64,000 bases of DNA from Echinarachnius parma (taxonomy: Eukaryota > Echinodermata > Echinoidea > Clypeasteroida > Echinarachniidae), in NCBI GenBank assembly GCA_037951105.1, contig JBAMJV010008401.1:27511-91510 (forward strand). Direction: 5' to 3'. Below the pieces are notes generated by a model that did no database searches, had not been told where the DNA came from, and saw nothing but the letters and a program-made list of their open reading frames with translations. Shown in pieces: positions 35,001-50,000 of this stretch. The position numbers and the translations under genes were made by a program. Each line of letters begins with the position of its first letter. Position 1 is the stretch's first letter.

Positions 35001-38000
35001 AAAATGTCATTAACTTATTCAAGTAAATGTATGTATCTAGAAACATTGGTACTGTTACCAACCTCAATATCAATATGTGGTGCTAAGACACAGTGTGGCT
35101 TAATGTATGGTAGTGGTCATGGAACATGGGGCAACTGAAATGAAAACTGACTTGACAGTCAACGAAACACATAATTTTGTATTTGTAAAAGTACATGGAT
35201 CTTAATTAGTATAACAGGGCTCTTATTTTAGCTTTTCTTTCGGGTGACCAAAATATTACACATCAGATAGAATCCCACGGTGACCATGGACTTTGGCGTT
35301 TTAGATCCTAAATTTGGTGGCCAAAGTATGAGTTTCTAATTGTGGCTGAATTAAATCTTGGGTGGCCATTGGTACCCAGGCCACTGCTTGAGGCAAGCCC
35401 GGCAGCTATTAATATATGTTACGTTTACCAACCCCAATATCAATGTGTGGGACTAAGACACTGCATGGCTCAATGTACGGTGGTGGTCGTGGTACAGTTG
35501 GCCAGCCAATGAAACCATTAAAAGTACAGTGTGTATCTGGAAATATTTTAATATTCAGGGGAAACCCTATTTTCTTTGTTAATTTTCATTTATGGAAATG
35601 ATTCACCAACCTCAATATCAATATGTGGTGCTAGGACACTGCGTGGCTGGATGTATGGCTGTGGTCGTGGTACGGTTGGTCCATGAAACCAGCCGCTCAC
35701 TGACAATCTGCACTTGTCCCTGTTGAGGACTTCAGACACCTGCAATCAAAAGGTACAGTTTCATTTAAATTATGAAGTTTAGCATTTGGCTTAAAGGGAC
35801 AGGTCCACTTTTACAAAACGTCTGAACAGCTTTCAGTTGACGGATGGGGATCAATGTAACACGCAAAAAAAAAATCAGAGCGAACAGCCCTCTAATTTGG
35901 ATTCTACGAATGAAAATCGAATGCGTCCCTCCATTTAAACTATATATCGGTCAATAAAGGAGTTCAACTGATTTAGCATAATATTACAACAATATAGTAC
36001 TAATTCTCGTAAAGGTATTGTGAAGCCGACATTTGTTAACGTATGTCACGGAAAAAGATCTCAACAAGAAAGAATATATAATTACATGTAGTCAGTTAAG
36101 CGATGTTTGGGTATTTTGCTTGGTAAACGCTCACACATTAGTACTTATGCGCGGTCACGTAGCTAGCGCGGGTCACGTAGGTGTCATGCATACCGATCTG
36201 GCACTCGGTGAAATCTATGTACGAACTTACTCACCGGCCGAAAATACGTATGTACCTAATTATCCGACGTCCCTCAGTTTATTCAGTTTTAGGTCTATAA
36301 CTCCACGAAAAAGAGATTTCAAGCCCTAATTTTTTCAGGCATGCTATTAAATGACATTTCCTTTCATATAAGACAATAACCTCGCAACTTTTGAATTTTG
36401 GCTTGCAAAAGTGGATCTCTCCCTTTAACACGTTTACTACGCATTTAAAATAGAATGCTTAAATGACCATGGACAAGATTCTTATATGGGCCGGGCTAGA
36501 TACCACATTGAGCAGGCACAAAAGAACTAACTTATATCTGACTACAGAATTCTATTCAACCTAGCTCCTAGGCCCCCCCCCCCCCCCCCCCCCCCCACCA
36601 CCACCACCACCAATCATTCCGACCAGGCTTTAAAAAGTGACACTATGCAATATAAGTTTGCTGGTCAAGTAGAGTGCACCATAGAGACCATGGGACAAAA
36701 ATGTTTTTGCTCAAACTAAAGCTGAATGATATCACTTACAAAGTGAATGTCATTATTTCATTTAATTGCAATTTGTTAATTGTTAAACATCTAACATTTT
36801 ATAATTCAACATTTACATGTACCTGATGAAAGGACTTGGGCGTGACCTCGAAGAAAACAAAGTTGTTCCACTTTGGCACTAGGGACTTCACAATCGCCCT
36901 TGGTTGACCATGATCTGTGAAGATAACGAGGCACTGATTAGCTTCAAGAATTAACATTTGAAGATGTTATTACATTTCAGAAAAAGCTTCCATCATATTG
37001 CAAAATATTCTCTTTTAAATGTTTATACCATATTCAAGAGTTAGCTCTGAGTGTATGAATAAAACTTCCATCATATATCTTTTCATTATTGTCATTGTTA
37101 CATCACATATATCTGATCGTCATTTGTATTGTTTTTCAGCAAGTTTAACCCTAATAAGGCCGGGGGGGGGGGGGGGGGGCATAGTGGTCCCCCCTCCGCG
37201 ATTTTTGTTATTGCTCCAAAACGCGGAAAGATGACGCGCCTTTTGAAAATCGGACCTACCGTTACGAAGTCACGTGACCTTTTGTCTATGCATGTCAGCC
37301 CGAAAATTACTCAATTTCGTGATTTGTGTACAAAACATATGGAAATATCAGATTTCGTAAAAGGAGGTATATCATTGGTTATTTGGTCTTGTTTACATTT
37401 TATATGTTTGTTTTGGGGTTCAAAATAGTTGAATTATAGTTGGAAATAAAATAAACAACAAAAACAATAAAATACATAAGTAAAACAAACAAAGAAATAC
37501 ATAAGAAATTATAAAAACAATAGAAAACATAAGGAAGAACCTGGCTCTTCCAAATTTTGTTGTATTATTATTCCAAATGCTCTAAAGAATATATGTAGTG
37601 AAAACCAGAGTTTAATTATGAAGAATATAAGATTTATGGGTAAAAATATGAATTTTATGACCTTATTTGCATTTATAAATTACCATAAATATGCAAATTA
37701 ATAAATTTTTCAAAAAATTTAAATTACCATTGTATTCTATACACTTCACTTATCATGCGTGCAAATTTTCACGGCGATCGGCCGCGGAGCGGCCGAGATC
37801 TTAACCCTAATCCCACTGGGTTATTTTGGTAACTTGAGTCCACTGGGGGGGGGGGCCTTTTTGGCCCCCCCCCCTCAAATCTCGGCAATGAATGGACCGA
37901 TCGACTCGAAAATTGGCACACATGTAAAACAAGTCAAGTAGAATAAGAATTTGAAAAAAAAAAAAAATTGGACAATTATTTTTTTTTTTATAATTAATTA

Positions 38001-41000
38001 CAATTTTGAATATGCAAATTTTTGACGATTTTGGGAAAAAATTGGGATTTTCATCTAAAATCAAAAGAAATTACAGGATTTCTTCAGGTTTTCTGTAAAA
38101 ATACCTTCAAATGATGTTATTCATCATATCCATGTTTTTTATGGTGATAAAATATATCACTAATTTGCATAAATATGCAAATTATTATTCCCGGATTTAT
38201 CCACATTGTTTTCATTCTTATGTATTTTATTGTTTTTTTGTCGTTGTTTTTTTTTTTTTTGGAAGAATTTATCTCTGAAGAGTATGACTTCAACTAATAA
38301 CAAAGAAATAATCCAAATTATAATTAAAAGCAACAATTATAACAGATCTGGAGTTTACAACATCGGATATAGGAATTACATAGAAACCTGTACAAAAGTT
38401 ACATTTTGTTGTGACGGACGAGCAATTATCGACCTCTAAAATCAGTTCTACAGGTCCGATCGGGGTGAATTATATATCAAAACATGCGGGAGACTTGAGA
38501 GAAAATAGTCATGAAGTTTGAACGCGAAATTCCAAGCGGTCTAGTTGCACGACGAAAAAAACGACAGGGGGGGGCCTAAAAGGCCCCCCCCCCCAGTGGG
38601 ATTAGGGTTAAGGGGGGCCATAATGGCCCCCCCCCCCCCCTCAGGCGTAGGAAGACCTCAAATAGCCCGGCCTTTTTAGGGTTAATTACAATTATCTTGG
38701 ATTAGTGCAAATGAAAGTTATCAGTTTTTGCATAAAACTTTATTTCTTACTTAAGTTTTAAAGGGTGATATATGGCTTGCAGTCTAAATCTTCGGTCAAG
38801 TTTATTCATGGTTCTTGCTCATTGAACATCTCGCTGATTTTTATTGTTATTCAGTGTGTTGACTGTGGATTTGGTGCATAGCAAAGCAGCGAAAAAATTA
38901 ATATTTTTATTTCGGGGGCTACTTTTCCAACTTTCGGGGGCTACAAATTTCCGGGCTCTTTTTCGAATTTCAGGGGCTACTAATAAGCTACATGTATAAT
39001 GCTATAATTTTTTTTCGGTGGCAAATTTTTTGTTTTCGGGGGCGAATTTGGGCATTTCGGGGGCGAATTCGCCCGCCGCCCCCGTGTATTTTTTTCGCTG
39101 TAGCAAAGATGAAATAATAGTAAAATCTAGCCACTATAAACGCTATGCATCAGAATGTGACAACCAAGGAAAATGAACAATTAAAGGGGGAACCTGAACC
39201 CCTAATTATTTGGGGAAAACAGTATTAAAAAACCTCCCAAAACATGAGGTGTGCACCACCACTCAGTCTGACCACGCTATGCCACTGTAATCAGTGACAG
39301 TAACACTCACCATCCATATCAAAGAGATCCAACGTGCCCCCATCCGACTTCTCCCAGGGGGTCACCAGGTAGAGGATGAAGTCTACCCTCCTCCCCTCCA
39401 AATGGGAAACAATCGTAATAGATTTGTTAACCCGTTCAGGACTGATTGATTTTGCTATACCATTTATTCTTCGCAGTCCCTAGCCAGGGACTACTCCTGA
39501 ACAGGTTAAATGAAGCTTGGTTGCGGATGGTCAGAGTCCTGAATGGGTTAAATGAAGCTTGGTTGCGGATGGTCAGAGCCCTGAATGGGTTAAATGAAGC
39601 TTGGTTGCGGATGGTCAGAGTCCTGAATGGGTTAAATAAAGCTTGGTTGCGGATGGTCAGAGTCCTGAACGGGTTAAATGAAGCTTGGTTGCGGATGGTC
39701 AGAGTCCTGAATGGGTTAAATGAAGCTTGGTTGCGGATGGTCAGAGTCCTGAACGGGTTAAATGAAGCTTGGTTGCGGATGGTCAGAGTCCTGAATGGGT
39801 TAAATGAAGCTTGGTTGCGGATGGTCAGAGTCCTGAACGGGTTAAATGAAGCTTGGTTGCGGATGGTCAGAGTCCTGAATGGGTTAAATGAAGCTTGGTT
39901 GCGAATGGTCAGAGTCCTGAATGGGTTAAATGAAGCTTGGTTGCGGATGGTCAGAGTCCTGAATGGGTTAAATGAAGCTTGGTTGCGGATGGTCAGAGTC
40001 CTGAATGGGTTAAATGAAGCTTGGTTGCGGATGGTCAGAGTCCTGAATGGGTTAAATGAAGCTTGGTTGCGGATGGTCAGAGTCCTGAACGGGTTAAATG
40101 AAGCTTGGTTGCGGATGGTCAGAGTCCTGAATGGGTTAAATGAAGCTTGGTTGCGGATGGTCAGAGTCCTGAACGGGTTAAATGAAGCTTGGTTGCGGAT
40201 GGTCAGAGTCCTGAATGGGTTAAATGAAGCTTGGTTGCGGATGGTCAGAGTCCTGAATGGGTTAAATGAAGCTTGGTTGCGGATGGTCAGAGTCCTGAAT
40301 GGGTTAAATGAAGCTTGGTTGCGGATGGTCAGAGCCCTGAATGGGTTAAATGAAGCTTGGTTGCGGATGGTCAGAGTCCTGAATGGGTTAATGTGTTTCT
40401 TTGCTTGAGGCAACCACATTCATTTGGTAGTTTGCCTGACACAGAAAAAAAAGAGTAATTTCTAGCACGAAATGTGTGAAACTCACCAGGGAAACTACAT
40501 ATTACTCACCATCCATGTCAAAGAGATCCAACGTGCCCCCATCCGACTTCTCCCAGGGTGGAACCAGGTAGAGGATGAAGGCCACTCTCCTCCCCTCCAG
40601 CTCATCATCATGACACAACAACACATCTGCAGAAAAAAGGAGGAAATGTTGTTTTTCTTTATACATTTGTTATGTATTTGATCAAAACCCCATTAAATAT
40701 AAATCAATTTAAATTGAGGATGAAGGCCACTCTCCTCCCCTCCAGCTCATCATCATGACACAACAACACATCTGCAGAAAAAAGGAGGAAATGTTGTTTT
40801 TCTTTATACATTTGTTATGTATTTGATCAAAACCCCATTGAATTACATGTACATTGAATTGAGTGAAGAGGGCAAAGAGAAATTATGTTAATTAGAATGT
40901 CCTAGCTGCCACCTGTCTGAAGCAGCCAATCTGGCTATAGCTGCAACTAAGCATGATCCCCAGAAGAGAAAATTTAAGTTATAAGGAACCTGTATACAGA

Positions 41001-44000
41001 GACCACTTTTCTTGTCTCCATAAGGTGGTTACTATAGACAGGTTTGACAGGTAGAGGATAAAGGGCACCCTCAAGGGTGCAGGGGGGAAAGGGAATTAAA
41101 TTGATCCATAAACTTCATAAGATTTTTTCCAAAAGTGATATTTGAAACTTCAATCATATAATACAAACATCCTTCCTTTCTGAATGATGTGTGATAGTTT
41201 CATAGAAAACAAACACTGCTTAGTGTTTAACTAGTGAAAATTGAAGTCATGCAGATCTTATAACCTACTGCCCACTGATTTTGACTACCGTAAACTGGGG
41301 TGACTTTGGCCGCTGGGGTGACTTTGGCCGCCGGGGTGACATTGGCCGCCGGGGTGACTTTGGCCACCGGGGTGACTTTGGCCGCCGGGGTGACTTCGAC
41401 CACTTCTTGAGAAGGCTGTATTTTCATCAAGTCTCACTCTTTAGAACTAATTTCTGATTCTATACATTACCCTATAAGAATATTTTTGAAACAATAAGAA
41501 ATTTGTTCTAAAATGTGAGGCTTGATGAAAATACATTAATCTAAAAAAGTGACCTAAGTCACCTCAGTTTACAGTACAATAATAAAGTGTTCCAAGAACA
41601 CTTTTCATTCAATCATAAATATATCCTTAATTAGAGAGACATTTGACATTTCGAATGGATGTTGGCACCCAGGTCACTGCTAAGGTTTAATAGCTCTTGG
41701 CAACTTGGTACTGTAAACTGATCATTTTCCGAACAAATTGTGACACTATAAATATGAGAATAAAGGCAATGAGAATTAAGGGGTTTCAGGGACGAGCACC
41801 GTCTCGGGTTTTCTATAGCTCAGTCGGAAGAGCACCGGTCTAGCAATCCGGAGGTCTCAGGTTCGAATCCCGTTGGAATCCCATTTACTTTGCCTTCTTT
41901 TAATCACTATAAATATGAGAATGATACCTGTGTAGTTGTACTTGGAGCTTGTCAGATCATAGGTGTCGATGAACGGAATCCCCAACACCTCTCTCAACCA
42001 GCTCAGGAAGTCTTCGTACAAAACCTTCCTGTTGGGTGGGTAAAGGAAAGAAACATATGGGGTCAACTTTATTTATAAACAAGTTTTTCCTTTCTTTTTT
42101 TCAATGTATTAGTTTGAAAACTACTCCTCAGATCATAGGTGATCAAAGGTTATGAATGGAATCCCTCAACCAGCTAAAGGATGTCTTCATAAAAAAAACA
42201 TCCTGGTTGGGTAAAGAAAAAGAAACATTTAGGGTCAAACTCAATTGACGAACAAGTTTTCATTTGAACTCATTTGTTTTAAGCTTTAAAAATAATTCCA
42301 AATATGAATTTTCCCCAAAAATGTGTTAGTTTGAAGACTAACTCTCAATAGTAAGTTCACATAAACAATTGTTTACTTTTATAAACAGTGGAACCGCGTT
42401 ATAAATCCCCAACACCTCCCTCAACCAGCTTAGGAAGTCTTCATACAAAACATGTCTGGTTGGGTGGAAAGAAACAATGATAATATTAAAGGGAATTAGT
42501 AACATTGTCCAAATCCTCAAAATCCATTTGTAATTCTAGCGGTTCTCTCAATCTTGTTGTTTGCATTAACAAAAAAAGCATGGGACAGGTTTTGGTTTTT
42601 CAAAATTCCCTTTCATTAAAAAGATATTTACGATTGAAGTATTCAGATGTTAAATTATCCAATGGATTGTCGAAACCGTGTACAAAGTCAGTGCAATGAG
42701 TTAGTGAACATCACTTTGCATTATTGCTCAGTCATTACTCGGCCATATAAAGTCTATTTAACTCAAAATGTTCACACAACACCCAGTGGACATATCAGAT
42801 AACAACAATATACATTGTATCAACCACCCATCACTTTTTGCACAATGTCAACAAAGTTACTAGATCCCTTTAAGTGCTTGGTGCAAACAAGCCTCTAAGC
42901 ACTTTAGAGAAGGTGAGTATACACTATACAGAGTGTGAAAATAGAGAAGAGTTTGAACAAATTAAAATAAACTAGATCTATGGATCTTCGACTGCGTGCA
43001 GTCGAAAATTATGCCTCCGCTATCACGTGATTTTAATATCCTGAATTAATTTTTTTCTCATATATTTAAAGTTCTGTGACCTTGACCATATGACTCCAAA
43101 CTTTGATGGCTACATTGGATCCCAAAACATTCAGGTACCAAGTGAGATTGAAATCTGACATTTAGTTCTTGAGATTTTGCCATTACAAGCTTTTTTGCAT
43201 GTAGAGTCATGTGACCTTGACCTCAAACCTCATGATCCCAATATGTTATGGCTACGTTGACTCTTTATGATACATTCAGGTACCAAGTTTGATTGAAATC
43301 TGATATTCAGTTCTTGAAATTTGGCCATTACAAGCCACTTTTGCATATATTGTGTCCTGTGACCTTGACCTTTGACCTCATGACCCCTAAATCGAATCGA
43401 TCATTGCCACCCAGATGCGTACACTCGTACCAAGTTAGAAATTGATCTGTCAACCGGTTCTTGAGATATCGCGAGAAAGAGGCATTTTTTCACATATATT
43501 GAGTCCTGTGACCTTGACCTTTGACCTCATGAACCCTAAAATGTAATCAAATCATAACCACCTCAATATGTACACTCATACCACGTTTGAAATTGATCCG
43601 TCAACCGGTTCTTGAGATATCGCGAGAACGAGGCATTTTTGCATATACGGACGTACGGACAACCCGAAAACATAATGCCTCCGGCCACTTCGTTGGCGGA
43701 GGCATAACAAAGGTTCAAACTCAAGTTTACATCCATGGTTTTGTTACTGTTAGTTTGAAACTATGAAATATGGGATCTAACTGAACCTGTGAACTTGTTT
43801 TGGTTTCAACTTAATACTAGTTTGATATAGTTTGAAATATGGGATCTAACTGAACCTGTGAACTTGTTTTGGTTTCAACTTAATACTAGTTTGATATAGT
43901 TTGACATATGGGATCTAAACTGAATTCATGGACATGTTTTTTTCTCATATGATTTAGTTTGAAAACTCATATGCTATGGATTAAAATTTGAATTAAATTG

Positions 44001-47000
44001 ATCATGGTCCATTATTTGTATTCAATACAAATTTCAGGAATCATGATTTTAAGATCAGCAATTTCAAGGATATGAAACTTGTACAGTCAAACCTGCTAAT
44101 GCAACCACCTGTCTAAAGCGACCACCTGCTCATAACGACCGCTCTCTGGTCCCCCCCCCCCCCTGAAAAATCATGTGTTAAGCGACCTGCGTAATGCGAC
44201 CACCTGCCTAACCCGACCAGCGACCACCCTATTTGGGTCCCGACGCACATACATCTGTGTATAGCGACCACAAAATTAGCGCTTGAGCGAACAAGGCATC
44301 AAGTTAACTCAGTCGCCTCTGGTCACTCAAGGATCCAATTCTGAGCATGTCAATGCATAAAACAAACTTTTTAAATGACAATGAACTTCAGACAGCTTAT
44401 ACTATATAGATTGACATTGGCTGGTCAATAGCTATCACATTACGATTTTAGTATTTTAGTCTCTAATACAGTCAAACCTGTACTAGTGCCCACCTGTCTA
44501 TAGTGGCCACATAAAATTCCCCCCCCCCCGAGGAAAATTACAATATTATTATTAAATTTACCCTAAATGGCTTATATATCGCACCTCTTCTGAAATGGAC
44601 CCTAAATGGCGCATCGCACCTTTTCTGAAATTAATAATAATGTTTCTATTTATATAGCGCCTAATATGATTGATAATCATCTCTAGGCGCTTTACAATAT
44701 TATTATTAAATTGACCCTAAATGTTGTAAGTATCGCATCTTTTCTGAAATGGAAACTAAATGACGTATCGCAGCATTCCTGAAATGTACCCTAGATGGCG
44801 TATCACACCGTTACTGAAGTGGACCCTAAAAGGCGTATCAACATTTTAAATTTAACACCCCTAAAATGTTATAAATGGCGTATAAATGCTCTTCAAAGTT
44901 TAAATGCGATCTCCCCATCGACATCAACTTCCCCGCTGGTAGCAGTGAGAATAGTAACTAAATCAGAGAGAGGGGAAAACCGGTTCTTCGTTGCCGAAGC
45001 GAAGTGTAGCTAGTATGATGCGGTGTCCGAATATGGCCCCCCTAATTTTTAACAACCGATATCTGAAAAACTAACTTAGTAAAAAACACAAAATTCGTAA
45101 AGAATGAACTTCAATTGAAAATGAAAATAATGCCATACCTTATCTGCCGACTGCGATTGTAATCGTCCCGTAATGGCGATTTGCATTTCACTGCACAAAA
45201 AAATCACATTGAAAGAGGGTGCCGTAATATGGCCCCCCTTTTTAAAGTCTTGTTTTCTTTGAAAAATAATACACTTTTTCCAATGAAAGTGCCATCAAAA
45301 CATTTGTATAAACATGAAAAATCTGCCAAATCTGAGACAATTCTGAAACCATGTCATTTATTCCCCTGTGCAAAAAAAATCCCATTCATTTGTACACACT
45401 TGACTATGAGCGCGCAGAAGATGATTTGTTGCTTGCGCGATGAGTCTTATTGCGCTTACCACAAAGGAAAATAGATTTAAGCAAATGAAGTTCACTGCGC
45501 GAAATTTTCTTTGTTAATGCGCTTAATCAGCTGATAAAACAGGGGGGCCATATTACAGCATGGGCCATATTTGGTAGCCTGATTATACTAGTAGTATAGT
45601 ACTTGGACAATATTGTCAAACGTGATAACACAGAATGCCACACTCGGGACTGAAGTGAACGTTATTTCATTGAAAACCACAGAAAATCATTCAGTAGCCC
45701 AATAACTCGAAAGATGTATATTACATAGCATTTACCTCAGCTCAGACAGCATCATTGAAAACCACAGTAAATCATTCAGTAGCTCAATAACTCGAAAGAT
45801 GATATTACATGGCATTTACCTCAGCTCAGACAGCATCATTGAAAACCACAGTAAATCATTCAGTAGCTCAATAACTCGAAAGATGTATATTACATAGCAT
45901 TTACCTCAGCTCAGACAGCATCATTGAAAACCACAGTAAACCATTCAGTAGCTCAATAACTCGAAAGATGTATATTACATAGCATTTACCTCAGCTCAGA
46001 CAGCATCATTGAAAACCACAGTAAATCATTCAGTAGCTCAATAACTCGAAAGATGTACATGTATATTACATAGCATTTACCTCAGGCTCAGCTCAGACGG
46101 GGCTCAGCCTCAGACAGCATCAACAAGTTCATAACAAACATCTTGCGACATCTCAGGACTTATTTACTCTTCCCTCAATAACATTTAAAATCCCTTGGGA
46201 GTGGAACATTCCCTGCTTTTCCCTCCACCACCAGTTAACAAATGTATAATATTGACTAATCGGCATAAGAACTAAATAACAGCACGCTCTCGGGACTTTT
46301 TAACATGGCGGCGGACGTGCGCGCACTCTAGTCAGAGCCGTAATAAATATATGGCTCTGACTCTAGTATAGATCTACACAATGCATCAATGTTATACACG
46401 TACGTACGCATGCACGCGCTCGTGACCGGGCAGGTTCGATCGCGATATTTGGTGTTTCCATCATACAAAATGTGATTGTTGTTACAAAATATCCCGCAAA
46501 AGATGCGCCAATTGCGGGATAGAATCAGCCTGGGTAATTCACACCCTTTTTAAAGAAAAAACGTTGAAAACCTGTGCACCTAAAAAGGTACCCTTTTTAA
46601 AGAAAAACGTTGAAACCTGTGAACCTGAAAAGGTACCCCTTTTTAGGCTTTTGTGCCATCAGTGCTTGAAAAACACCCCTTTTTAAAGAAAACGGCGACG
46701 ACGCCGTATAGCTGTAAATGATACCCTTTCAACATTTTTTTTGGACGCGGGTGCATAGCCAGTCATGTTGAGAGTGACCCCCCTCCCCCCCCCCCCCCCC
46801 CCCCGGGGTTAACACATAATGAAACCTTTGTCATTATTTTAGTGCTTTTCTCAACAAAAAATAAGACAATTGTTTCCAGGATTATAGTCATGTTGTTTAT
46901 GTTCTTGTGTACATGTGTATGTGATATTAATGTTTATAAATATGTGCTTAAAAAAACAAAATGGCCGCCAACCTGTCTATAGCGGGGCCACCTGTCCATA

Positions 47001-50000
47001 GCGGCCACTTTCCAAGTTTCCCTTGAGCGGCCGCTATAGACAGGTTTGACTGTATATTGGATAGAATATTCCAGGGTCATCATTACCTCCAGTATACTAA
47101 ATGGAATTCGACATATTTTCATAGATGTTTTTCAAACATAGTTTCAGTACCGCCCCGGGAGCATAAATAATGATAATTATGGATGTGCACAAAAGAGTGA
47201 ACATTTATTGAAACAATTATGAGTATCATAAAGTCGCGTCCTTCTATGATGTTTGAACAGCCAGTATTTGCGCGGAGTACTATTTACGGAGTATTAATTA
47301 CATTAGAATAACAGCTATCTTTCTATTCTATTATCAAGGTTATCACGTTGACGTGGTTTGGCAAAATAGTCTCGTTGGCACTGAACCAATTCAGGACTTC
47401 GTTGCCGAAGCGAAGTGTAGCTAGTATGATGCGGTGTCCGAATATGGCCCCCCTAATTTTGAACAACCGATATCTGAAAAACTAACTTAGTAAAAAACAC
47501 TAAATTCGTAAAGAATGAACTTCAATTGAAAATGAAAATAATGCCATACATTATCTGCCGACTGCGATTGTAATGGCGATTTGCATTTCACTGCGCAAAA
47601 AAAATCACATTGAAAGAGGGTGCCGTAATATGGCCCCCCTTTTTAAAGTCTGTTTTCTTTGAAAAATAATACACTTTTTCCAATGAAAGTGCCATTAAAT
47701 TGTTCTTAAAATCCTGAAGATTTAATTTGTTCACAAAACATTTGTATAAACATGACAAATCTGCCAAATCTGAGACAATTCTGAAACCATGTCATTTATT
47801 CCCCTGTGCAAAAAAATCCTATTCATTTGTACACACTTGACTATGAGCGCGCAGAAGATGATTTGTTGCTTGCGCGATGAGTCTTATTGCGCTTACCACA
47901 AAGGAAAATAGATTTAAGCAAATGAAGTTCACTGCGCGAAATTTTCTTTGTTAATGCGCTTAATCAGCTGATAAAACAGGGGGGCCATATTATTACAGCA
48001 CGGGCCATATTTGGTAGCCTGATCATACTAGTAGTATAGTACTTGGACAATATTGTCAAACGTGATAACACAGAATGCCACACTCGGGACTGAAGTGAAC
48101 GTTATTTCATTGAAAACCACAGAAAATCATTCAGTAGCTCAATAACTCGAAAGATGTATATTACATAGCATTTACCTCAGCTCAGACAGCATCATTGAAA
48201 ACCACAGTAAATCTTTCAGTAGCTCAATAACTCGAAAGATGTACATGTATATTACATAGCATTTACCTCAGCTCAGACAGCATCATTGAAAACCACAGTA
48301 AATCATTCAGTAGCTCAATAACTCGAAAGATGTACATGTATATTACATAGCATTTACCTCAGCTCAGACAGCATCATTGAAAACCACAGTAAATCATTCA
48401 GTAGCTCAATAACTCAAAAGATGTACATGTATATTACATAGTCATAGCATATACCTCAGCCTCAGGCTCAGTTCAGACGGGGCTCAGACAGCATCAACAA
48501 GTTCATAACAAACATCTTGCGACATCTCAGGACTTATTTACTCTTCCCTCAATAACATTTAAAATCCCTTGGGAGTGGAACATTCCCTGCTTTTCCCTCC
48601 ACCACCAGTTAACAAATGTATAATATTGACTAATCGGCATAAGAACTAAATAACAGCACGCTCTCGGGACTTTTTAACATGGCGGCGGACGTGCGCGCAC
48701 TCTAGTCAGAGCCGTAATAAATATATGGCTCTGACTCTAGTATAGATCTACACAATGCATCAATGTTATACACGTACGTACGCATGCACGCGCTCGTGAC
48801 CGGGCAGGTTCGATCGCGATATTTGGTGTTTCCATCATACAAAATGTGATTGTTGTTACAAAATATCCCGCAAAAGATGCGCCAATTGCGGGATAGAATC
48901 AGCCTGGGTAATTCACACCCTTTTTAAAGAAAAAACGTTGAAAACCTGTGCACCTAAAAAGGTACCCTTTTTAAAGAAAAACGTTGAAACCTGTGAACCT
49001 GAAAAGGTACCCCTTTTTAGGCTTTTGTGCCATCAGTGCTTGAAAAACACCCCTTTTTAAAGAAAACGGCGACGACGCCGTATAGCTGTAAATGATACCC
49101 TTTCAACATTTTTTTTGGACGCGGGTGCATAGCCAGTCATGTTGAGAGTGACCACCCCCCCCTCCCCCCCCCCCCCCCCCCCGGGGTTAACACATAATGA
49201 AACCTTTGTCATTATTTTAGTGCTTTTCTCAACAAAAAATAAGACAATTGTTTCCAGGATTATAGTCATGTTGTTTATGTTCTTGTGTACATGTGTATGT
49301 GATATTAATGTTTATAAATATGTGCTTAAAAAAACAAAATGGCCGCCAACCTGTCTATAGCGGGGCCACCTGTCCATAGCGGCCACTTTCCAAGTTTCCC
49401 TTGAGCGGCCGCTATAGACAGGTTTGACTGTATATTGGATAGAATATTCCAGGGTCATCATTACCTCCAGTATACTAAATGGAATTCGACATATTTTCAT
49501 AGATGTTTTTCAAACATAGTTTCAGTACCGCCCCGGGAGCATAAATAATGATAATTATGGATGTGCACAAAAGAGTGAACATTTATTGAAACAATTATGA
49601 GTATCATAAAGTCGCGTCCTTCTATGATGTTTGAACAGCCAGTATTTGCGCGGAGTACTATTTACGGAGTATTAATTACATTAGAATAACAGCTATCTTT
49701 CTATTCTATTATCAAGGTTATCACGTTGACGTGGTTTGGCAAAATAGTCTCGTTGGCACTGAACCAATTCAGGACTTCGTTGCCGAAGCGAAGTGTAGCT
49801 AGTATGATGCGGTGTCCGAATATGGCCCCCCTAATTTTGAACAACCGATATCTGAAAAACTAACTTAGTAAAAAACACTAAATTCGTAAAGAATGAACTT
49901 CAATTGAAAATGAAAATAATGCCATACATTATCTGCCGACTGCGATTGTAATGGCGATTTGCATTTCACTGCGCAAAAAAAATCACATTGAAAGAGGGTG

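Noticed and set aside
37141-37160. CCCTAA-like text at element ends and TTAGGGTTAGGG near 7188 as interstitial telomere repeat
   Set aside because: At 37145 and 37801 it is TTAA plus a conserved transposon end. At 7188 there are only about two units.
39436-40419. Open frames of over 300 codons on both strands ([14 protein letters not shown] / [14 protein letters not shown] repeats)
   Set aside because: They follow from a 42-bp tandem unit (a multiple of three without stops). Both strands are open at once and there is no splice or homology support.
41809-41881. Functional tRNA-Ala gene
   Set aside because: The acceptor and T stems are poorly paired and an 18-bp target duplication brackets it, so a SINE explains it better.
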